Origin: JAAXIE01 sp965204245 | GTDB taxonomy: Bacteria > Chloroflexota > Dehalococcoidia > Lucifugimonadales > JAAXIE01 | DNA: 64,000 nt | NCBI GenBank assembly: GCA_965204245.1 | Contig: CBDBED010000012.1 | Location: forward strand, 62,001-126,000 | Direction of reading: 5' to 3' | In this document: one piece after another, positions 43,073 through 50,609 of the stretch | Layout: each line of letters starts with the position of its first letter | Position numbering within the stretch: the first letter of the stretch is position 1 | Notes under the pieces: generated by a model | What the model was told of the DNA's origin: nothing | Seen by the model: the letters and a program-made list of their open reading frames with translations, nothing else | Databases searched by the model: none | Position numbers and translations under genes: made by a program

Positions 43073-44713
43073 TCACTCCACTGAAGCTATGTATTGGTAG
43101 AAGGGCTGCCCACCGTGGTGGACCTCCACATCCACGTCTCTTCCGTCGGCCCTCAGGAGGCTGGCGGCCTCCATCGCATCGGCCTCTTGCAGGTCGGCAC
43201 CCCAGTAGAGGGTCACATGAAACCCTGAAATGTCCTCAGCGGTCAGTGCCTCCAAGAGCACTGCGTTGGGGGCGGCGCCCACGGCCACCAGTTCGTCGTC
43301 CCGGAGGGCAATATACTGACCAACCTCCACCGGCACACCGGAGACGCTGGTGGAGCGCACTGCTTGCGTCACCTCCACGGTGACAACAGCCCCCAATGCC
43401 TCGTTCATCGCCTCCAGATTGCTCTCCAGAGGCTCAGCGTCATTGAAGGCCAGCATGGCCGATATGCCTTGCGCCAGGGTCTTGGATGGGACCACATGCA
43501 GCCCTGACCCTTGCGCTTGGGCCGCTTGATTGGCCGTAGCCACCACGTTCCCATTATTGGGCAGCAGCACCACGTTGTCCCCCAGCCACTGCACGGCATG
43601 CAGCAGTTGCTGGGTGCTGGGGTTCATGCTCTGACCGCCCGGCACCACCGCGCGGCACCCCAACTCCCGGAAAAGGTTGGCAAAACCCTCACCTTGCACG
43701 ACCGCCACGATCGCCTGTCCGACATCTTCCAACTCGCCACGATGATGGGCCACGAACCCCTCACGCTGGAGGTCCATGTCGTCCACGCGGACGCCGCTGA
43801 CGGTGCCGATAGTACCGGCATGAGCTAGCACTACTTCCGGGTCGGGAGCATGCAGGTGTACGCGGGCTAGGGAGTCATCGCCTATTACTCCAACCGAGTT
43901 CCCCACGCCAGCACACCATTCCCGCAAATCCTTTAGCGGCAGGGCCTCGCCTTCGAGCATAAACTGGATGCAGTAGCCGTACTCCTCCTGTTCGGCAGCA
44001 TCCAAGTATTCCTCGTGGACAGTGATGGCCCCGTCCAGTGTGCCGTCGGCGGGTCGGCAGATTTCGAACTCCATGGAGTCCACGTCTTGCCCTGCTAGAG
44101 AGGCCGTCATTGCCTCCATCAGCAGGACGATGCCCTGTCCCCCGGCATCCACCACCCCCGCCTCTCGCAGCACTGGCAGCAGAGCAGGGGTGTTGGCTAG
44201 GGACTCACGAGCTCCGGCCGAGGCGGCTTCCAAGACGGCAAGGGGCTGCGACCCGTTGGAGTGCAGGGCTTGCAAGCCTGCTTCCGCACACTCACGGGCC
44301 ACCGTGAGCATCGTGCCCTCCACGGGCTTACTCATCGAGGCATAAGCCGCCTCCGAGGCCTCCTGCAGGCAGGCCGCTACATCCCCCGCCGTCATATGCT
44401 GCTTGTCACGACTGCCATCAGCCAGACCCTTGAGGAACTGGGACAGGATGACGCCGCTGTTGCCTCGCGCCCCCAAGAACGCGCCTCGCGCAATATGCCC
44501 CAAAACGTTCCCAGCGGTTAGGGCTGAGTCTGCGTTGCCCTCATCGGCAGCTTGGCGCATGGTCAGGAGCATGTTGGTGCCCGTGTCTCCATCGGGCACG
44601 GGAAACACGTTGAGCGCGTTCATATCCTCGCGATAGCGCTCAAAACAACGAATGGCGGCCTCGAAAGCTCGGCGGAGCTCCGAGCCGCCAAGGGTTTCAG
44701 GGTGTCCAGACAA
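43073..44713 (-). CDS. fakA: fatty acid kinase subunit FakA-like (DAK2/DhaL-domain)
   Basis: A protein of 546 residues when started at TTG 44713 (AAGG about eight bases upstream). The longer frame to 44974 overlaps rpmB on the other strand and lacks family sequence. The DhaL nucleotide domain opens with NALNVFPVPDGDTGTNM (ADP-Mg binding), followed by GARGNSGVILSQFLKG and VVDAGGQGIVLL. The middle and C-terminal domains have the FakA architecture. With FakB it phosphorylates fatty acids for phospholipid synthesis. The arrangement next to rpmB is also common in other bacteria. Confidence 0.9.
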   Translation of the reverse strand: MSGHPETLGGSELRRAFEAAIRCFERYREDMNALNVFPVPDGDTGTNMLLTMRQAADEGNADSALTAGNVLGHIARGAFLGARGNSGVILSQFLKGLADGSRDKQHMTAGDVAACLQEASEAAYASMSKPVEGTMLTVARECAEAGLQALHSNGSQPLAVLEAASAGARESLANTPALLPVLREAGVVDAGGQGIVLLMEAMTASLAGQDVDSMEFEICRPADGTLDGAITVHEEYLDAAEQEEYGYCIQFMLEGEALPLKDLREWCAGVGNSVGVIGDDSLARVHLHAPDPEVVLAHAGTIGTVSGVRVDDMDLQREGFVAHHRGELEDVGQAIVAVVQGEGFANLFRELGCRAVVPGGQSMNPSTQQLLHAVQWLGDNVVLLPNNGNVVATANQAAQAQGSGLHVVPSKTLAQGISAMLAFNDAEPLESNLEAMNEALGAVVTVEVTQAVRSTSVSGVPVEVGQYIALRDDELVAVGAAPNAVLLEALTAEDISGFHVTLYWGADLQEADAMEAASLLRADGRDVDVEVHHGGQPFYQYIASVE

Positions 44714-44806
44714 TTTGTGAACCTTGTCGCCGTAGGGCTGGATATGGTAGGCTTTGGAGCCGATTCTAACGAAGGCCGGAAGAGCGGTCAAACAGGGACC
44801 TACACC

Positions 44807-44992
44807 ATGAAGTGCAATGCCTGCGGCAAAATCGGAATGTGGGGCAACAACGTCAGCCACTCCAAGCGGCGCACCCGCACCCGCTTCATGCCCAACATCC
44901 ACAAGGTAACCCAGACAGTGAACGGGACCACCAAGAAGGTCGCCATCTGCACCCGCTGCCTGCGCTCGCAGCACAAGCTGCCCCGCCGGTAA
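44807..44992 (+). CDS. rpmB: 50S ribosomal protein L28
   Basis: A 61-residue ribosomal protein. The sequence is typical from MKCNACGK through NNVSHSKRRTRTRFMPNI to CTRCLRS. Four cysteines (C3/C6 and a second CxxC near 48-51) form the zinc-binding C+ variant. ATG 44807 was chosen because the longer frame to 44552 is opposite fakA. It is divergent from fakA. Confidence 0.95.
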   Translation: MKCNACGKIGMWGNNVSHSKRRTRTRFMPNIHKVTQTVNGTTKKVAICTRCLRSQHKLPRR

Positions 44993-45001
44993 GGCCTCCT
45001 G

Positions 45002-45688
45002 CTACGCCTCCAAGCTTGCCCGCAGGCGGCCCATGGCCTCCGCCACCGTCTCCTTGTCGTTAAATACCGCCGAGCCTGCCACCAGCACCGTCGCCCCAGC
45101 TTCCACCATAGTGCGTGCCGTGGCCTCGTTCACCCCGCCATCCACCTGAAGCTCAGCCGGATATCCGCCCTCGTCCAGAATGCGGCGCATTCGCGCCACC
45201 TTGCCCACCGTCTCCGGTATCAGCTTCTGCCCGCCAAAGCCGGGGTTTACCGACATCACAAGCACCACATCGAGGTAGGGCAACACCTCCTCAATGGCGG
45301 ACAACGGTGTCCCTGGGTTGACGGCCACCCCGGCCCTGCACCCTGCCTCGTGGATTTGCTGTAGCACACGATGCAGGTGGGTGCATGCCTCGGCCTGCAC
45401 GATGATGTGATCGGCCCCAGCTTTCGCGAAGTCCTCCACCAACCGCTCCGGCTCCACCACCATCATGTGCACATCCAGCGGGAGCTTGGTCGCAGGGCGA
45501 ATCCCCTGCACCACCACCGGCCCCATCGTCAGGTTGGGCACGAACCGCCCGTCCATCACGTCCACATGGATGTAGTCGGCCCCGGCTTGGTCCGCCTCCA
45601 TCACCTGCTCCCCCAAGCGACCGAAATCCGCCGAGAGTATCGATGGAGCCAGCTTTATCTTCCCGGGACCGGTCGTGGACATGCTCAT
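45002..45688 (-). CDS. rpe: ribulose-phosphate 3-epimerase
   Basis: A 228-residue TIM-barrel enzyme interconverting D-ribulose 5-phosphate and D-xylulose 5-phosphate in the pentose phosphate and Calvin pathways. The family motifs are complete: LAPSILSADFGRLG, YIHVDVMDGRFVPNLTMG with the catalytic Asp, HMMVVEPERL, VMSVNPGFGGQ and the phosphate loop VDGGVN. ATG 45688 overlaps the argH stop codon as ATGA, so translation is coupled to argH. An alternative ATG lies six bases later. Confidence 0.95.
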   Translation of the reverse strand: MSMSTTGPGKIKLAPSILSADFGRLGEQVMEADQAGADYIHVDVMDGRFVPNLTMGPVVVQGIRPATKLPLDVHMMVVEPERLVEDFAKAGADHIIVQAEACTHLHRVLQQIHEAGCRAGVAVNPGTPLSAIEEVLPYLDVVLVMSVNPGFGGQKLIPETVGKVARMRRILDEGGYPAELQVDGGVNEATARTMVEAGATVLVAGSAVFNDKETVAEAMGRLRASLEA

Positions 45689-47019
45689 TCTTCCTCTCCC
45701 AAGCATCGTTTGGCTTCTTCCAAGGCTAGCCTCACTTGATTCGGGGCAGTACCCCCAACGACGTTTCGCGCCTCCGCTGAACCGCGCGGCGTGATGCCGT
45801 ACACATCATCCTCGAACAACTCCGAGAAGCGCCGGTAGTCCGCCATGGCCAGTTGTTGCAGCGTCTGCTCTCTTGAGTGCGCGTAGGCGCACAGTTCCCG
45901 CACCACACCGTGGGCCTGCCGGAAAGGCATCCCCTTCCCCACCAGATAGTCGGCAAGGTCCGTAGCCAGCATGAAGCTGTCGGAAGCCGCCTGCTCCATA
46001 CGGTCTGCCTTGACCTCCATGGCGGAGACCACCGACGCCATGACCTCCAGCGTCGCAAGAAGGGTATCAGCCGTGTCGAAGAAGCCCTCCTTGTCTTCCT
46101 GCATATCCCGGTTGTAGGTCAACGGCAGGCCCTTCATGACCGTAAGCAAAGCCATCAGACTCCCATACACGCGCCCCGTCTTCCCCCGTGCAATCTCAGC
46201 AAAGTCCGGATTGCGCTTCTGGGGCATTATGCTGCTGCCCGTGGAGAACTCCGGGGCCATGGCCACAAACCCGAACTCGCTGGACGACCACAGCACCAAC
46301 TCCTCGCTGAGCCGCGAAATATGCATCATGCACGTCGCCGCCGCTGCATGGAAGTCCAGCAGATAATCGCGGTCCGAGACCGCGTCCATGCTGTTGACCG
46401 TCACCCCATCAAAGCCTAGCTCCGATGCCACCCAGTCCCGGTCCAATGGATACGGCACCCCCGCCAGTGCGCCGCTGCCCAAGGGCAGCACGTTGGCACG
46501 GCGATGGCACTCCTTCATGCGTGCCCTGTCCCGTTCCAGCATCTGGAAGTAGGCCAGCAGGTGATGCGCCAGCAGCACGGGCTGGGCCCGCTGCACATGG
46601 GTGTACCCCGGCATCACCACCTCACAATGAGCGTCCGCCTGCGCCACCAATGCCCGCTGCAGCTTGGCGATGCCCCGCGACGCATCCTTCAACACGTCCC
46701 GGGCATACATTCGCATATCCACCGCGACTTGGTCGTTGCGAGAGCGCCCCGTGTGGAGCTTGCCCGCCGCCAGCCCGATGAGTTCGTGCAAACGCGACTC
46801 CACGTTCATGTGGATGTCTTCAAGCTCATCGCGCCACGGGAACTCCCCACCCTCAATCTCGGTGCGGATGGAAGCAAGCCCGTCGACGATGGCTCGCGCA
46901 TCGTCCTCGCCGATGATGCCCTGCCGTGCCAGCATGCGAGCATGAGCCGTGGAGCCGGCAATGTCCTGCCGGTACAAGCGGCGGTCGTAGTGGATGGAGA
47001 CTGTGTAGCTGCTGGTCAT
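45685..47019 (-). CDS. argH: argininosuccinate lyase
   Basis: A 444-residue enzyme that splits argininosuccinate into arginine and fumarate. The catalytic signature is GSSIMPQKRNPD, and the region ARDVLKDASRG and LHTGRSRNDQVAVDMRMY contain substrate-binding residues. The N-terminus looks short: the family usually begins with a WGGRF segment about 15-20 residues before VSIHYDRRL. No in-frame coding for it is visible upstream, since the region before ATG 47019 leads into the argG stop. It is transcribed after argG and coupled to rpe. Confidence 0.93.
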   Translation of the reverse strand: MTSSYTVSIHYDRRLYRQDIAGSTAHARMLARQGIIGEDDARAIVDGLASIRTEIEGGEFPWRDELEDIHMNVESRLHELIGLAAGKLHTGRSRNDQVAVDMRMYARDVLKDASRGIAKLQRALVAQADAHCEVVMPGYTHVQRAQPVLLAHHLLAYFQMLERDRARMKECHRRANVLPLGSGALAGVPYPLDRDWVASELGFDGVTVNSMDAVSDRDYLLDFHAAAATCMMHISRLSEELVLWSSSEFGFVAMAPEFSTGSSIMPQKRNPDFAEIARGKTGRVYGSLMALLTVMKGLPLTYNRDMQEDKEGFFDTADTLLATLEVMASVVSAMEVKADRMEQAASDSFMLATDLADYLVGKGMPFRQAHGVVRELCAYAHSREQTLQQLAMADYRRFSELFEDDVYGITPRGSAEARNVVGGTAPNQVRLALEEAKRCLGEEE

Positions 47020-47055
47020 AGCGGAACAGGCTGTCCGGCTCTCGGCGGTTTCAGC

Positions 47056-48273
47056 CTATTCTACTGCATCGGTCGTGCCATGCACCGCTGCTTGCGTTCG
47101 CACCGGCAGCCCATAGATGGCGATGAACCCCTCGGCCGCCCTCTGGTCGAAGGTGTCGCCCTGCCCATAGGTCGCCAAGTCCTCGCGGTACAGGGCATGA
47201 GGCGAACGCCGCCCGGCAATGGTGCAGGTCCCTTTGTGCATCTTGACCCGCACCGTGCCCGTTACGTGCTGCTGGGTGCTCGCCACATAGGTGTCCAAGT
47301 CCTGGCGATGAGCGGTATACCACAGCCCGTTGTACACCACGTCGGCATATTCCTGGGCCATGCGGGCCTTGAAGCGCACTTGGTCCTTGGAGAGGGTCAG
47401 GGTCTCCAGCCCCTTGTGGGCCGTGTGCAACACCACGGCTGCCGGGGCCTCATAGACCTCCCGCGACTTGATGCCCACCAGCCGGTTCTCCACATGGTCG
47501 ATGCGCCCGATCCCGTGGTCACCCGCCATCGTGTTTAGCTGGTGAATCAAGTCCACGCCACCCATCTCCTCGCCGTCAATGGAGATGGGCGCCCCCTTCA
47601 CGAACTCGATTTCAACGTAGGTCGGGGCATCGGGCGTGTCCTGCAGAGGCTTGGTCCACATGTACACATCTTCCGTTGGCTCGTGCCACGGGTCCTCCAA
47701 GGGGCCCGCCTCGATGCTGCGTCCCCACAGGTTCTCATCCGTCGAATAGCGGGAGTTGGAGGACTGCACCGGGATGTTGTGCTGCCTCGCATACTCCAGT
47801 TCCTCATCGCGCGTCATGCCCCACTCTCGTATGGGGGCCACCACTTTCAGGTCAGGTGCCAAGGCTGCGACGCCCACGTCCAGCCTGACTTGGTCGTTGC
47901 CCTTGCCAGTGCAGCCGTGGGCTATCGCATAAGCCCCTTCCGCCCGGGCCACGTCCACTAGATACCGCGCAATTAGCGGTCGTCCCAAGGCCGTGGCGAG
48001 AGGGTATTGCTCCTCATATATCGCCCCCGCTTGCAGCGCCGGAAACAAATATTCCTGCACCAAGTCCTGCCGTCCGTCGATGCCGACCGCATTTACGGCC
48101 CCGATGGTCAGCGCACGCTGCCGTATGGACTCCAAGTCCACCATGCCAAGGTCGATGGTCAGAGTCACCACCTCGGCATCATAGTGCTCTTGCAGCCAGC
48201 GTATGGCCACCGAGGTATCCAGCCCGCCACTGTAGGCCAGCACGATTTTCTGTTGCGCCACGGCTATCTTCAC
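47056..48273 (-). CDS. argG: argininosuccinate synthase
   Basis: A 405-residue enzyme that joins citrulline and aspartate with ATP. The N-type ATP-PPase loop LAYSGGLDTS lies near the N-terminus, and GCTGKGNDQVR and SSNSRYSTDENLWGRS are the conserved citrulline/aspartate-binding stretches. GGAAGG lies eight bases before GTG 48273. A weak hairpin in the leader overlaps the ribosome-binding area but no riboswitch is recognisable. argH follows 36 bases later. Confidence 0.95.
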   Translation of the reverse strand: MKIAVAQQKIVLAYSGGLDTSVAIRWLQEHYDAEVVTLTIDLGMVDLESIRQRALTIGAVNAVGIDGRQDLVQEYLFPALQAGAIYEEQYPLATALGRPLIARYLVDVARAEGAYAIAHGCTGKGNDQVRLDVGVAALAPDLKVVAPIREWGMTRDEELEYARQHNIPVQSSNSRYSTDENLWGRSIEAGPLEDPWHEPTEDVYMWTKPLQDTPDAPTYVEIEFVKGAPISIDGEEMGGVDLIHQLNTMAGDHGIGRIDHVENRLVGIKSREVYEAPAAVVLHTAHKGLETLTLSKDQVRFKARMAQEYADVVYNGLWYTAHRQDLDTYVASTQQHVTGTVRVKMHKGTCTIAGRRSPHALYREDLATYGQGDTFDQRAAEGFIAIYGLPVRTQAAVHGTTDAVE

Positions 48274-48391
48274 CAAAAATTCCTTCCCCCTTTGGAGGGG
48301 AAAGCGGCTCGTTACAAAACCCTTAGTCGAGCATAAGATATTGCAACGGAACCGACTTTCGCAACAATGAACACCGCCATAGGAGTATATG

Positions 48392-49300
48392 ATGCCTCGT
48401 GGTCCCGTCTACGTCGAGTCCAACGGTGCTTGCATCTACTGCGGGGAGACCACTTCCCCTCTCTCAGACGAGCACATAGTACCGTATTCTCTGGGCGGGT
48501 CCCATGTGCTGAGAAAGGCTAGTTGCAACCGCTGCGCGACCATAACCGCGAAGTTTGAGCGAAAAGTGGCACGAGACCTATGGGGCGATGCTAGGGTCGC
48601 CTTCGACGCACCTTCGCGCCGCAAGCAGAGGCGCGAGAAGAAGCTGTATATGCCCGACCCGCATGGCCGCGGTAGGTTAGCCATCCCGGCAGCGGAATAT
48701 CCCGCTGGGTTTTTATTCTACACGATGGGGCAAGCTGGGTTATTGCAGGGCCTCCCGCCAGATGTCGATGTGTCAAGTAGTTGGCGTTTAGTCATCATTG
48801 ACGATCACCAGCGGAAGGTCGACTTTCTGGCCAAATATCCTACCAGTAACTTGACACTCAGATTTCGACATGTCCCACAAGACTTTGGGCGGCTGCTTGC
48901 GAAGGTCGGATATGGGCACATTCTAACGGAACTCGACCTAGGGGACTTTCGCCCTATCTGTGTTCCGTACATCCTCGGCCATAAAGCCAATATTTCGTAT
49001 GTAGTCGGCGGCACGTCCGACGAGCAAGTGCCGGAACCGGACAATGGGTACTCCCTGAGAACGGTGGGCTTCGGGAGTGATAAGAGGCTTATTCTAGTTG
49101 CCCTAGTTCGGCTGTTGGCCAACACCCACGCACCTGCCTACCATGTGGTCGTCGGGGATGTAGCCGGGTATGACTCCGTCGAACGCATTCTGAAGAAGCT
49201 CGGTCCCGTCCACTTCGTTCGGAATGCCAACCAGGATACACCGCATCACTATTTCCCAAAGGATGCTACCGCCCTTCTGGAGCGTAATGGCGAGCAATGA
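48392..49300 (+). CDS. HNH endonuclease-like protein
   Basis: A 302-residue protein. The N-terminus holds a compact HNH-type motif: C14-x-x-C17, then D26-E27-H28-IVPYSLGG, and C45-x-x-C48. The rest (about 100-302) is unrecognised. ATG 48392 has AGGAG six bases upstream; the ATG three bases earlier is too close. It sits on the opposite strand between argG and argD, so it interrupts the arginine cluster and looks like an insertion. It could be a defence or mobile-element nuclease. Confidence 0.7.
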   Translation: MPRGPVYVESNGACIYCGETTSPLSDEHIVPYSLGGSHVLRKASCNRCATITAKFERKVARDLWGDARVAFDAPSRRKQRREKKLYMPDPHGRGRLAIPAAEYPAGFLFYTMGQAGLLQGLPPDVDVSSSWRLVIIDDHQRKVDFLAKYPTSNLTLRFRHVPQDFGRLLAKVGYGHILTELDLGDFRPICVPYILGHKANISYVVGGTSDEQVPEPDNGYSLRTVGFGSDKRLILVALVRLLANTHAPAYHVVVGDVAGYDSVERILKKLGPVHFVRNANQDTPHHYFPKDATALLERNGEQ

Positions 49301-49373
49301 GCACCCATGTCAGATGGAGTGGTCGTGCTGTCACAAAATCCGTAGAGTATTTCAATGTGGAGGAGAATACCTT

Positions 49374-50561
49374 CTAGATCTTGCGCAGGGCCGATTCCAG
49401 CCTCTCCACCCCTTGGTCCACCTCTTCAGGAGTGATGGTCAGAGGGGGCATGAAGCGGATGGCATTCGGCTTCACCGGGTTCAGCAGCAGTCCCTCTTCA
49501 TTGCACTGGGCTACCACCCGGGGGGATATGCTGTCGTCGAACTCCAAGGCCACGAGCAGACCCTTGCCGCGCACATCGCTGATGGACGAGAACTCGCCCC
49601 GCAACTGGTTCAGGGCGCCCATGAGACGCTCGCCCATGGCCACCGCGTTGGCCGGAATATCGTTGTCGATGATGAACTTGGTGGAGGCGTGGGCCGCCGC
49701 CGTGGTCAGCGCATTGCCCCCGAAGGTGGAGCCATGGTCCCCCGGCTCCAGTGACATGCAGTGGTCCTTGGACATGAACGCCCCGATGGGCACGCCGCCA
49801 CCCAGCCCCTTGGCCAAGGTCATGGCATCGGGCTCGACGCCGAACGACTCGTAGCCGAACAGGGTGCCCAAGCGTCCCAGACCGGTCTGTATTTCATCGA
49901 AGACCAGCAGCAGGCCTTGGGAATCACACCATTCCCGGACACGGGGCAGGTAGTCATCGTCCGGGATATTGACCCCGCCCTCACCCTGCACCGGCTCCAA
50001 GAACACGGCCGCCGTGCGCTCGTTGGTGGCTTCCACGATGGCCTCGAAGTCGTTGAAATCAACATGCACGAAGCCCGGCGTCAGCGGCTGCCAAGCCTCT
50101 TGGTAGTGGGGCTGGCCCGTCGCCGCCACCATGCCCATGGTGCGCCCGTGGAACGAACTGTAGGCGGTTATGACCTCGTAGGCCCCGTCCCTATTCTTCT
50201 TGCCATGCTTCCGCGCCAGCTTGACCGCGCCCTCGTTGGCCTCGGCCCCGCTGTTGCTGAAAAACACCTTGTCCATGGCACTGTTCTCCACCAGCAGTTC
50301 CGCCAAGTGCAACTGCGGCAGCGTATAGAACTGGTTGGAGGTCTGCAGCAGGGTGGAAGCCTGCTCCACGATGGCTTGGGTGATGGCAGGATGACAGTGC
50401 CCCAGATTGTTCACCGCCCAACCCGCGCAGAAGTCCAGATACTCCTTGCCGTCCACATCCCAGGCTCGGGTGCCCTCGCCACGAGCGATGACCACCGGCT
50501 GCCTGCGCACGGTGAACATGTAGTACTGCTTCTCCATGTCAATCCAGTTGCTGCTCGTCAT
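49374..50561 (-). CDS. argD: acetylornithine aminotransferase (class III)
   Basis: A 395-residue PLP enzyme converting N-acetylglutamate semialdehyde to N-acetylornithine. FSNSGAEANEGAVKLAR and FHGRTMGMVAATGQ are the conserved cofactor-phosphate regions. LLVFDEIQTGLGRLG carries the Asp that contacts PLP, and the Schiff-base lysine is in MTLAKGLGGGVPIGA. The close homologues for succinyl-ornithine or GABA cannot be excluded by sequence alone, but the neighbouring arg genes support ArgD. It is followed by the HNH gene on the other strand. Confidence 0.9.
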   Translation of the reverse strand: MTSSNWIDMEKQYYMFTVRRQPVVIARGEGTRAWDVDGKEYLDFCAGWAVNNLGHCHPAITQAIVEQASTLLQTSNQFYTLPQLHLAELLVENSAMDKVFFSNSGAEANEGAVKLARKHGKKNRDGAYEVITAYSSFHGRTMGMVAATGQPHYQEAWQPLTPGFVHVDFNDFEAIVEATNERTAAVFLEPVQGEGGVNIPDDDYLPRVREWCDSQGLLLVFDEIQTGLGRLGTLFGYESFGVEPDAMTLAKGLGGGVPIGAFMSKDHCMSLEPGDHGSTFGGNALTTAAAHASTKFIIDNDIPANAVAMGERLMGALNQLRGEFSSISDVRGKGLLVALEFDDSISPRVVAQCNEEGLLLNPVKPNAIRFMPPLTITPEEVDQGVERLESALRKI

Positions 50562-50609
50562 TGCGTGCTCCCTTCGCCCTGTTGGCCCTTACTGGCCCCT
50601 ATTGGCCCC

